DNA of 64,000 bases from Bradyrhizobium sp. ARR65 (GTDB lineage: Bacteria; Pseudomonadota; Alphaproteobacteria; Rhizobiales; Xanthobacteraceae), in the NCBI RefSeq assembly GCF_000472385.1, contig NZ_AWZU01000003.1, positions 124,137 to 188,136 on the forward strand, read 5' to 3'. The translations under genes were made by a program, and so were the position numbers. Position 1 is the stretch's first letter. Each line of letters begins with the position of its first letter. Below the pieces are notes generated by a model, which was not told the origin of the DNA, made no database searches, and saw only the letters and a list, made by a program, of their open reading frames with translations. Shown piece by piece: positions 57,287-64,000 of this stretch.

Positions 57287-57619
57287 ACCTGGCCTGGCCG
57301 GTGCGTCGCCTTGGCCGCCCGCCGTCGCCTCTGGCGGCGCCTGGCGGCCGAGCCGATCCGCGGCCGAATTGGTGCTTTAGAAAACTACGCTAAAGGAGGA
57401 TTTCGGGCCGTTTCCACAATGGGATAGGCCGATTTTTTCAGGCGATGCGTCACGCCTGACGTGTTTGTGTCTTAATCATGGTTCTAATCTATGCGAGGGA
57501 AATGGCTGGAAATCCGATGGCTTAGCGGGTTTCTTTGAAGTCCTCCCTTGTGTTTTGGCGGCTGATCCGGTTTCACTGCAGCCCGCAAACTCCTGATATC
57601 GATTCCCAAGGCGCGGCCC
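57287..57619. other. Intergenic region before proS
   Basis: 330 bp without a gene. GC-rich CTGGCGGCG repeats lie just after the chaperone stop. A dyad CAGGCG…CGCCTG at about 57440-57459 sits beside T-runs and may act as a weak terminator. The proS promoter is expected in the AT-richer 57470-57560 part. Confidence 0.4.
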
Positions 57620-58939
57620 ATGCGATTGACGCGGTTTTTCCTGCCCATCCTGAAAGAGAATCCGAAAGAGGCGGAGATCGTTTCGCATCGGCTGATGCTG
57701 CGCGCAGGCATGCTGCGGCAGGAAGCGGCGGGCATCTATGCCTGGCTGCCGCTTGGCTTTCGTGTCCTGAAGAAGATCGAGCAGATCGTGCGCGAGGAAC
57801 AGGACCGCGCCGGTGCGCTGGAATTGCTGATGCCGACGCTGCAGCTCGCCGATCTCTGGCGCGAGAGCGGCCGCTATGAGGCCTACGGCCCGGAGATGCT
57901 TCGTATCAGCGACCGCCACAAGCGCGAGCTCCTGTATGGGCCGACCAACGAGGAAATGATCACCGAGATCTTCCGCGCTTACGTGAAGTCTTACCGGAAT
58001 TTGCCGCTCAACCTCTATCACATCCAGTGGAAATTCCGCGACGAGCAGCGTCCGCGCTTTGGCGTGATGCGCGGTCGCGAGTTTCTGATGAAGGACGCGT
58101 ACTCCTTCGATCTCGATGAGGCCGGCGCGCGGCGTTCCTACAACAAGATGTTCGTCGCGTATTTGCGCACCTTCGCGCGGATGGGGTTGAAGGCCATCCC
58201 GATGCGCGCGGAAACGGGGCCGATCGGCGGCGATCTCAGCCATGAATTCATCGTGCTGGCCGAGACCGGCGAGTCCGCCGTCTATTGCGACCGCAATGTG
58301 CTGGAGTTGCCGGTACCGGGTGAGGACGTCAATTATGACGGCGACCTGACGCCGATCATCAAGCAGTGGACCTCGCTCTATGCGGCCACCGAAGACGTGC
58401 ACGAGGCCGCGCGCTTCGAGCGCGAAGTCCCAGTCGAGCGCAGGGTGAACACGCGCGGCATCGAGGTCGGCCAGATCTTCTATTTCGGCACCAAATATTC
58501 CGAACCGATGAAGGCCTATGTCGCCGGTCCCGATGGGGGCGAGGTGCCGATTCATGGCGGCTCCTATGGCGTCGGCGTCTCGCGCTTGCTCGGCGCCATC
58601 ATCGAGGCCTGCCACGACGATGCCGGGATCAAGTGGCCGGAGCCGGTGGCCCCGTTCACGGCGACCATTTTGAACTTGAAGCAGGGCAGCGACGACACCG
58701 ACACGGCCTGCGAAAAACTCTATCGCGAGTTGATGGCGAAGGGCGTCGATGTCCTGTATGACGACACGGATCAGCGCGCGGGCGCGAAATTCGCCGCCGC
58801 CGACCTGATCGGAATTCCGTGGCAGATCATGGTCGGACCGAAGGGGCTTGCCGAAGGCAAGATCGAGATCAAGCGACGTGCGGACGGTGCGCGCGAGAGC
58901 ATGTCTGCCGCCGACGTGGTGGCGCGGATCGCCGGCTGA
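57620..58939 (+). CDS. proS: Prolyl-tRNA synthetase (short, alphaproteobacterial type)
   Basis: A 439-residue class II synthetase charging tRNA-Pro. The class II motifs are [60 protein letters not shown] and [15 protein letters not shown]. The anticodon-binding domain is at the C-terminus. It lacks the large editing insert of the E. coli form, which is usual for alphaproteobacteria. First gene of proS-lolC-lolD. Confidence 0.96.
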   Translation: MRLTRFFLPILKENPKEAEIVSHRLMLRAGMLRQEAAGIYAWLPLGFRVLKKIEQIVREEQDRAGALELLMPTLQLADLWRESGRYEAYGPEMLRISDRHKRELLYGPTNEEMITEIFRAYVKSYRNLPLNLYHIQWKFRDEQRPRFGVMRGREFLMKDAYSFDLDEAGARRSYNKMFVAYLRTFARMGLKAIPMRAETGPIGGDLSHEFIVLAETGESAVYCDRNVLELPVPGEDVNYDGDLTPIIKQWTSLYAATEDVHEAARFEREVPVERRVNTRGIEVGQIFYFGTKYSEPMKAYVAGPDGGEVPIHGGSYGVGVSRLLGAIIEACHDDAGIKWPEPVAPFTATILNLKQGSDDTDTACEKLYRELMAKGVDVLYDDTDQRAGAKFAAADLIGIPWQIMVGPKGLAEGKIEIKRRADGARESMSAADVVARIAG

Positions 58940-59013
58940 CATTATCCACCGAGCACGCCTCCCGCAGCGGCCAATCCGGCCACATTTGCCCCGAATCATG
59001 GGATTATCGAGGG

Positions 59014-60294
59014 ATGGATGAGACCATGAACGAATCGACCCGAACCGCACCTTTCGCGCCGTTCGAATGGATGCTGTCGGCGCGCTATTTGCGTGCGCGC
59101 CGCAGGGAAGGATTCATCTCGGTCATCGCCGGCTTCTCCTTTCTCGGCATCATGCTGGGCGTCGCCACGCTGATCATCGTGATGGCGGTGATGAACGGCT
59201 TTCGTAAGGAACTGCTGGACAAGATCCTCGGCCTCAACGGCCATCTTCTGGTGCAGCCATTGGAGTCTCCACTCACTGACTGGAAGGATGTTGCCGAACG
59301 CATCAGCCAGGTTGAGGGAATACGGCTCGCGGCACCAGTGGTGGACGGCCAGGGGCTGGCATCCTCGCCCTTCAACGCGGCCGGCGTGCTCATTCGCGGC
59401 ATGCGGGCGGACGACCTGAACAATCTCACCTCGATCGCCAAGAACATCAAGCAAGGTTCGCTCGAGGGCTTTGACGAGGGGCAGGGAATCGCGATCGGCC
59501 GCAGGCTCGCCGACCAATTGTCGGTGCATGCCGGCGACAGCGTCACGCTGGTATCCCCGAAGGGCGCGGTGACCCCGATGGGCACCACGCCGCGCATCAA
59601 GCCCTATCGAGTCGCGGCGGTGTTCGAGATCGGCATGTCGGAATATGACGCCGGCATGGTGTTCATGCCGCTCACGGAGGCGCAGGCCTATTTCAACCGC
59701 AACAACGACGTCACCGCGATCGAGGTCTTCACCAACAATCCTGATCGCATCGACGCTTTCCGAAAGAGTGTGACCGAGGCGGCCGGACGCCCGATCTTCC
59801 TGGTCGACTGGCGACAACGCAATTCGACCTTCTTCAACGCGCTTCAGGTGGAGCGCAACGTGATGTTCCTGATCCTGACCATGATCGTGCTGGTCGCGGC
59901 GCTCAACATCGTGTCGGGGCTGATCATGCTGGTGAAGGACAAGGGCAGCGACATCGCCATCCTGCGCACCATGGGGGCGTCGCAGGGAGCGATCATGCGG
60001 ATATTCCTGATCACGGGGGCCGCCATCGGCGTGGTCGGAACGCTGGTCGGGTTCTGTGTCGGGCTCATCATCTGCCTCAACATCGAATCGATCCGCCAAT
60101 TCCTGTCGTGGGTCACTAACACCGAATTGTTTTCGCCCGAGCTTTATTTCCTTTCAAAGCTGCCGGCCGAAGTCGATTTCGGCGAGACCACCGCCGTCGT
60201 GATCATGGCGCTGACGCTCTCTTTCCTTGCCACGCTCTATCCGTCCTGGCGCGCCGCCCGGCTCGATCCGGTCGATGCGCTGCGTTACGAATGA
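59014..60294 (+). CDS. lolC: Lipoprotein-releasing ABC permease LolC/LolE
   Basis: A 426-residue inner-membrane permease releasing outer-membrane lipoproteins to LolA. It has [20 protein letters not shown], a first helix ([20 protein letters not shown]), a large periplasmic domain (about 70-280) and the FtsX/MacB-like C-terminal helices ending [20 protein letters not shown]. The ATG at 59014 is chosen; ATG 59026 is also possible. The stop overlaps lolD by four bases (ATGA). A single LolC/E homologue here suggests a homodimer (LolF-like) arrangement. Confidence 0.94.
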   Translation: MDETMNESTRTAPFAPFEWMLSARYLRARRREGFISVIAGFSFLGIMLGVATLIIVMAVMNGFRKELLDKILGLNGHLLVQPLESPLTDWKDVAERISQVEGIRLAAPVVDGQGLASSPFNAAGVLIRGMRADDLNNLTSIAKNIKQGSLEGFDEGQGIAIGRRLADQLSVHAGDSVTLVSPKGAVTPMGTTPRIKPYRVAAVFEIGMSEYDAGMVFMPLTEAQAYFNRNNDVTAIEVFTNNPDRIDAFRKSVTEAAGRPIFLVDWRQRNSTFFNALQVERNVMFLILTMIVLVAALNIVSGLIMLVKDKGSDIAILRTMGASQGAIMRIFLITGAAIGVVGTLVGFCVGLIICLNIESIRQFLSWVTNTELFSPELYFLSKLPAEVDFGETTAVVIMALTLSFLATLYPSWRAARLDPVDALRYE

Positions 60295-61001
60295 GGGACC
60301 TGATGGAGCAGGGGACGGAAGATGTGCCGGTCATCTATCTCCACGAGATCAAGCGCCAGTACATGCAGGGCGATGAACCGCTGACGATTCTCAGCGGCGC
60401 CAAGCTCGCGCTCTGGGCAGGGCAGTCGGTGGCGCTGGTCGCGCCCTCGGGCTCGGGCAAGTCCACCCTGCTGCACATCGCGGGCCTGTTGGAGACTCCC
60501 GATGAGGGGGAGGTCTATGTCGGGGGAGCTCCGACGTCGCAATTATCCGACGTCGAACGCACCCAGATTCGCCGCACCGAAATCGGTTTCGTCTATCAGT
60601 CGCACCGGCTGCTGCCGGAATTCTCCGCGCTTGAGAATGTCATGCTGCCGCAGATGATCCGCGGCCTGAAAAAGTCCGAGACGGTCAAGCGCGCGACCGA
60701 AATCCTCACCTATCTCGGTCTTGGGGAGCGCCTGAAGCATCGGCCGGCGGAGCTCTCGGGCGGCGAGCAGCAGCGCGTTGCAATCGCGCGCGCGGTCGCC
60801 AACGCGCCGCGCGTGCTGCTCGCGGACGAGCCGACCGGTAATCTCGATCCCCACACCTCCGATCACGTCTTCCAGGCGCTGATGCAGCTCGTGAAGGCCA
60901 CGCACGTGGCGATGCTGATCGCGACCCACAACATGGAGCTGGCCGGCCGGATGGATCGTCGCGTGTCGATCGTCGAGGGCCAGATCGTCGAGCTGGATTG
61001 A
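60291..61001 (+). CDS. lolD: Lipoprotein-releasing ABC ATPase LolD
   Basis: A 236-residue ATPase powering LolC. It has Walker [11 protein letters not shown]-loop [20 protein letters not shown] (typical of LolD/MacB), signature [13 protein letters not shown], Walker [13 protein letters not shown] and switch His in IATHNMELA. Starts within the last codons of lolC. Confidence 0.96.
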   Translation: MRDLMEQGTEDVPVIYLHEIKRQYMQGDEPLTILSGAKLALWAGQSVALVAPSGSGKSTLLHIAGLLETPDEGEVYVGGAPTSQLSDVERTQIRRTEIGFVYQSHRLLPEFSALENVMLPQMIRGLKKSETVKRATEILTYLGLGERLKHRPAELSGGEQQRVAIARAVANAPRVLLADEPTGNLDPHTSDHVFQALMQLVKATHVAMLIATHNMELAGRMDRRVSIVEGQIVELD

Positions 61002-61052
61002 GACCGGTCGGCGCTGGAATTGCGCCGCACACCCCAGTCGAAGCGGCCCGGC

Positions 61053-61322
61053 TCAGTAGGCGCGGTGATGATGCCGCCGATAGTGAACCGGCGGTTCGCC
61101 GATTCCCGCGGTTGCGAAAAACGGATTGACGAGACACTGCGCAGAGCGGCCCGATGCGGATGCATTGCATTGCGCGAGCGAGGTGTAGCGGCACTCGTAG
61201 TAGTTGAGCGGGCCATAGACGTGCAGACAGACCGGATAGGACGGATCGTAGGTCTGCGCGTGAACGCTCGCGGATGCAAGGACGGTTCCGAGCGCCAAAA
61301 CTGCCAAAGCCGGAATGCGCAT
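61053..61322 (-). CDS. DUF3551-type small secreted protein
   Basis: An 89-residue protein with a signal peptide (MRIPALAVLALGTVLASASV, cleaved near HAQ). The mature part has the family pattern YPVCLHVYGP, YECRYTSLAQCNASASGRSA and CLVNPFF, with four conserved Cys. Start 61322 follows GGAGG. The function is unknown; the family is abundant in Bradyrhizobium and predicted periplasmic. A paralogue lies at 61456-61770. Confidence 0.85.
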   Translation of the reverse strand: MRIPALAVLALGTVLASASVHAQTYDPSYPVCLHVYGPLNYYECRYTSLAQCNASASGRSAQCLVNPFFATAGIGEPPVHYRRHHHRAY

Positions 61323-61455
61323 CTCAAAACCTCCCATGCGAAAGATCGCCAGCCGCATCGCCGCATGATGCCGCGGTCTTAAGGCACCGGATCGCTCTGT
61401 CGCGCGCCAGTCAACTCACGTTCGCGCGCGCACTCTCATCCGCTCGCGCTGGTTT

Positions 61456-61770
61456 TCAGTGCTCCCAATACGGATTCGGCGGATAGGGAATATAGCGCGA
61501 CGGGAACGGGCGTTTGCGGTTGGCATAGGCATAGGGGTCGTCGCTCGGGCCGGCGAAGAAGGGATTCGCGATGCAGGTCAGAAATCGCCCCGATGCGGAA
61601 GCCATGCACTGCGCGTAGCTGTCGAAAGTGCATTTGCTGAGGCCCGGATACTCATCGCCCTGAATGCAGAACGGATGGCGCACGCCGACAGCATTCGCCG
61701 GCTGATTCCCGAGCGTTGTTGCAGCGCCAAGCGCGAAGACAACGAAAGCAATATTGCGCATGAGGCGCAT
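61456..61770 (-). CDS. DUF3551-type small secreted protein, second copy
   Basis: A 104-residue paralogue of the neighbouring protein. It has a hydrophobic signal (NIAFVVFALGAATTL) followed by HPFCIQGDEYPG, KCTFDSYAQCMASASGRFLT and CIANPFFAGP, then a Pro/Tyr-rich tail. Start 61770 follows GGGAG with six bases spacing; a nearer ATG at 61776 is also possible. Same strand and same order as the upstream paralogue, suggesting tandem duplication and divergence. Confidence 0.82.
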   Translation of the reverse strand: MRLMRNIAFVVFALGAATTLGNQPANAVGVRHPFCIQGDEYPGLSKCTFDSYAQCMASASGRFLTCIANPFFAGPSDDPYAYANRKRPFPSRYIPYPPNPYWEH

Positions 61771-62020
61771 GTGCATCTCCCACAAATTCTCCACACGCTC
61801 GGCACGTTTTCGCCACAATGCGTAAGCGTTCACCTGCTTGTAATCGAGCCTGAAAGCACTGCAAATCAAAAGTTCCAGAAGTGCTTACACCAGCAGTGTT
61901 AATTTGCATTAAGCCAGGCGGCGCTTTCGACGCGAGTGTTGCGCTCCAGTTACAGCAATTCCCGCTGGCACTGTTATGACGCGTGCGGCCCGGGGGCCAT
62001 CAAAAGGAATCGAAAACGAA

Positions 62021-62758
62021 ATGACGAAGAAATTGCTGCTTGTGACTGCGAGCATCGTCGCCCTCAGCGCGGCGGCGCCCGCATTTGGCGCAGACTTGGC
62101 TGCGCGTCCTTACACCAAGGCGCCGCCAGCGCCGGTGGCCGCGATCTATGACTGGACCGGCTTCTATATCGGCATCAACGGCGGTTGGGGCTCGAGCCAC
62201 AATTCCTGGGACTTCCTCGGCGTGCTGCCCGAAGGTTCCCATGATGCGACCGGCGGCACCGTCGGTGGTCAGATCGGCTATCGCTGGCAGATGGGCCAGT
62301 TTGTGTTCGGTGTTGAAGGGCAGGGCAACTGGGCCGACTTTAGCGGCTCCAACGTGAGCCTCGCTTTCCCGGCTGACAGCAACCGGACCAAGATCGACGC
62401 GTTCGGTCTGATCACCGGTCAGATCGGCTACGCCTTCAACAACGTGCTGCTCTACGCTAAGGGCGGTGCTGCGGTGACCAGCAGCCGCTTCAGCGTCAAC
62501 TCGGCTCTGACCGGCGTGGAGCTGGCGAGGACCGACGAGACCCGTTGGGGTGGTGCCGTTGGTGGCGGCGTCGAAGTCGGCTTCGCGCCGGGCTGGTCGG
62601 TTGGCGTCGAATACGATCACCTGTTCATGCAGGACGGTACGGTGACCTTCACCACGCCGGCTGGTGCCGTGGCTTCCGATCGCATCCGTCAGGATGTCGA
62701 TCTCGTGACCGCGCGCATCAACTACAAGTTCGGCGGCCCGATCATCTCCAAGTACTGA
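62021..62758 (+). CDS. Outer-membrane beta-barrel protein (Omp25/RopB-like)
   Basis: A 245-residue porin-like protein. The signal peptide MTKKLLLVTASIVALSAAAP ends near FGADL, and the mature part has IYDWTGFYIGINGGWGSSH, the first barrel strand of the family. Further strands include GYRWQMGQFVFGVEGQGNW and the terminal INYKFGGPIISKY. AAAAGGA precedes ATG 62021. A strong terminator follows at 62805. Related rhizobial proteins are abundant outer-membrane components. Confidence 0.93.
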   Translation: MTKKLLLVTASIVALSAAAPAFGADLAARPYTKAPPAPVAAIYDWTGFYIGINGGWGSSHNSWDFLGVLPEGSHDATGGTVGGQIGYRWQMGQFVFGVEGQGNWADFSGSNVSLAFPADSNRTKIDAFGLITGQIGYAFNNVLLYAKGGAAVTSSRFSVNSALTGVELARTDETRWGGAVGGGVEVGFAPGWSVGVEYDHLFMQDGTVTFTTPAGAVASDRIRQDVDLVTARINYKFGGPIISKY

Positions 62759-62804
62759 TCGCCTAAACAACTGATCTTTGACGCGTTAAGCGGCGGATCG
62801 AAAG

Positions 62805-62829
62805 CCCCGGCCTCACGGCCGGGGTTTTT
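62805..62829 (+). terminator. Intrinsic terminator of the outer-membrane protein gene
   Basis: CCCCGGCC, loop TCAC, GGCCGGGG, then TTTTT: a perfect 8-bp GC stem with T-run, 46 bases after the stop codon. Confidence 0.9.
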
Positions 62830-62925
62830 GCTTGTGGGCCAAAGTGCGAACGTCGGCTCGGAGGCCGAGATCCTGGATCCGGCCTGATAGCGGAGAGACC
62901 CTAGTTTCCGGGGGGCGTTGAATTG

Positions 62926-63159
62926 ATGTCGCGCAAAGCCACCCGGCGACTCGGTCGTATTTTTCCGTTCATGTTCGAGGTGGTCGTCGAAAAGCGCGGC
63001 AGATCGCGATGGGAGTGGCGCGTTTGCAACAGCGCTGGCAAGATCATTATGTCCGGCTGGGAAAATAGCCGGGACGGAGCCAAGTACCGCGGCGATCGCG
63101 CGCTGTTTCACCTCCTGCTCGCCTCATCAGGGCCGGACGAGCCGCCGCTTCCAGACTAG
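62926..63159 (+). CDS. Small hypothetical protein
   Basis: A 77-residue basic protein. FEVVVEKRGRSRWEWRVCNS is followed by AGKIIMSGWENSRDGAKYR, a beta-strand pattern loosely like the YegP/DUF1508 fold. No signal peptide. The ATG at 62926 is chosen over a TTG three bases earlier; GGGGGGCG lies upstream. Function unknown. Confidence 0.65.
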   Translation: MSRKATRRLGRIFPFMFEVVVEKRGRSRWEWRVCNSAGKIIMSGWENSRDGAKYRGDRALFHLLLASSGPDEPPLPD

Positions 63160-63244
63160 CCGCGGTCTGCCGCGATTGTTGGCGGCTCCAATTAACCAAC
63201 CCGAGGGGTTTCAAGACGCCACGGTCGGGCTCACCTTGACGCAA

Positions 63245-63259
63245 GAACAAAAAAGGAAC
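63245..63259 (-). promoter_or_regulatory. LexA box, reverse orientation
   Basis: GAAC-N7-GAAC, the reverse complement of the alphaproteobacterial LexA box GTTC-N7-GTTC. It is three bases from a second box at 63263. Confidence 0.7.
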
Positions 63260-63262
63260 AAT

Positions 63263-63277
63263 GTTCTCTCTATGTTC
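63263..63277 (+). promoter_or_regulatory. LexA box, forward orientation
   Basis: GTTCTCTCTATGTTC matches GTTC-N7-GTTC exactly and lies 22 bases before the start of the 32-residue membrane peptide. Together with the box at 63245 it forms a head-to-head pair, strongly suggesting SOS control. Confidence 0.8.
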
Positions 63278-63298
63278 TTCGTCCGTGGAGGCAGTGCA

Positions 63299-63397
63299 AT
63301 GTTGAAGATCTTCGTGGAAGAGGCGGCGGCGCTGGCATCGATCACGCTGTTCGTCGGCATGATCGCGGTGTGGGCGCAGCTCATTACCCAGTTCTGA
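63299..63397 (+). CDS. 32-residue SOS-linked membrane peptide (SidA-like candidate)
   Basis: The sequence starts MLKIFVEEAAALASITLFVG and ends MIAVWAQLITQF: a short acidic N-terminus and one hydrophobic helix from about residue 10. GGAGG precedes the ATG by seven bases. A longer in-frame start at 63176 is rejected because it runs through the LexA boxes. Two LexA boxes upstream predict induction by DNA damage. The size, single TM and SOS control resemble SidA of Caulobacter (29 residues), which blocks division through FtsW/FtsN. Homology is not established from sequence alone; this is a functional analogy. Confidence 0.65.
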   Translation: MLKIFVEEAAALASITLFVGMIAVWAQLITQF

Positions 63398-63589
63398 TGT
63401 TTCCCAATTCTGATTCTGACAGGAAGCTGGCGCTGGGGAAAAGCCGGACGGCGGTGCCAAACCTGCGTTGGTGCGTGGACTCTTTCCGCAGGGGCCATCA
63501 CCATGTTGGAAGCGAGTCGGTGGGCGAGGGTGCCTCGAACAAAGCCGCTCATCGCTCTGACCCACGCAAGCTTTGATCCCAACCCAACC

Positions 63590-64000
63590 ATGTCCAGCGC
63601 CGGATTCGTCCATCTCCACGTCCATTCCGCCTATTCGCTGCTGAAGGGCTCCATCAAGATCGCCAAGCTCGGCGAGCTCGCCAAAGCCGACCGCCAGCCG
63701 GCGCTGGCGCTGACCGACACCGACAATATGTTCGGGGCGTTGGAATTCTCCGACAAGATGGCCGGCTACGGCATCCAGCCGATCGTCGGCTGCGAGCTGG
63801 CGGTGGATTTCGGCGATATGGATCCCAATTCGCGCAATGCGAATCTGGCAACGCCGTCGCGCATCGTGCTGCTCGCCGCGCGCGAGCGCGGCTACCGCAG
63901 CCTGATGCGGCTCAATTCGCGCGCCTTTCTGGAAACGCCCGTCCATCAGGCGCCTCATATCAAGTTCGATTGGCTGCAAGGCGAAGCCGAGGGCCTGATC
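63590..64000 (+). CDS. dnaE: DNA polymerase III alpha subunit, N-terminal part (3' end outside window)
   Basis: The frame starts MSSAGFVHLHVHSAYSLLKG and continues with the PHP domain of the replicative polymerase: HLHVHSAYS metal-binding motif, ALTDTDNMFGALEFSDK and PIVGCELAVDF. It is open at the right edge after 137 codons. It lies 192 bases after the SOS peptide, downstream of two LexA boxes, but whether dnaE shares that promoter is unknown. Confidence 0.95.
   Translation, partial: MSSAGFVHLHVHSAYSLLKGSIKIAKLGELAKADRQPALALTDTDNMFGALEFSDKMAGYGIQPIVGCELAVDFGDMDPNSRNANLATPSRIVLLAARERGYRSLMRLNSRAFLETPVHQAPHIKFDWLQGEAEGLI

Noticed and set aside
57440..57459. Terminator after the copper chaperone gene
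   Set aside because: The CAGGCG…CGCCTG dyad has its T-run on the wrong side for plus-strand termination. It is mentioned only within the interval description.
63176..63397. 73-residue version of the SOS peptide
   Set aside because: The extra N-terminus is translated from the LexA boxes and promoter. The GGAGG site and hydrophobic helix support the ATG at 63299.
1..64000. CRISPR arrays, tRNA or rRNA genes, intact insertion sequences
   Set aside because: No regularly spaced repeats, cloverleaf-like segments, rRNA sequence or transposase motifs were found on either strand.

Overview
This window is a chromosomal stretch of an alphaproteobacterium, almost certainly Bradyrhizobium or a close relative in Nitrobacteraceae. 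The evidence is high GC with strong third-position bias, a 14-subunit nuo operon followed by birA, ribonuclease J, methylmalonyl-CoA epimerase and a DUF1467 gene, GTTC-N7-GTTC LexA boxes, DUF3551 proteins, an Omp25/RopB-type porin-like protein, and short palindromic repeats (GAGCATGATC…GATCATGCTC) of a kind I associate with this genus.

Layout. 1-4325: C-terminal part of a very large filamentous-haemagglutinin-like exoprotein. 5125-7407: TonB-dependent siderophore receptor. 7649-10237: ring-cleaving dioxygenase plus alpha/beta hydrolase (MhqO/MhqD-like) with a divergent LysR regulator. 10451-11608: membrane diguanylate cyclase. 11921-16304: LacI regulator, a wrecked xylulokinase gene and a sugar ABC transporter. 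17244-19338: CidA/LrgA and LrgB holin-like pair with a divergent LysR regulator. 19366-20898: large polytopic membrane protein. 20977-21107: an apparent small-RNA gene on the minus strand. 21302-25770: two small proteins, a second TonB siderophore receptor, a PepSY membrane protein and a small membrane protein. 26143-44890: nuoABCD, an embedded FkbM-type methyltransferase, nuoEFGHIJKLMN, birA, rnj, mce and DUF1467. 44939-50009: methylthioribose kinase convergent with a sugar-type ABC transporter. 50884-57286: copper-handling cluster (two DUF2946 proteins, TonB receptor, outer-membrane protein, CopC, CopD, PCuAC). 57620-61001: proS, lolC, lolD. 61053-63397: small secreted proteins, the outer-membrane protein and a 32-residue membrane peptide behind paired LexA boxes. 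63590-64000: start of dnaE.

How the genes work together. The window has three metal-uptake loci with TonB receptors (two siderophore-type, one probably copper). The copper cluster resembles in content the copper-starvation-induced pcuABCDE operon of B. diazoefficiens, which supplies cytochrome oxidase. Together with complex I it gives the window a respiratory theme.

The least expected signals are: (a) a roughly 95-nt minus-strand RNA with promoter, 5' hairpin, an exposed UUUUCCUCCC anti-Shine-Dalgarno motif and an intrinsic terminator; (b) a 32-residue single-TM peptide behind two oppositely oriented LexA boxes, reminiscent of the SOS division inhibitor SidA; (c) an FkbM methyltransferase translationally coupled to nuoD; and (d) a DUF2946 gene duplicated together with its upstream block on both sides of the copper-locus TonB receptor. 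No tRNA, rRNA, CRISPR array or intact insertion sequence was seen.
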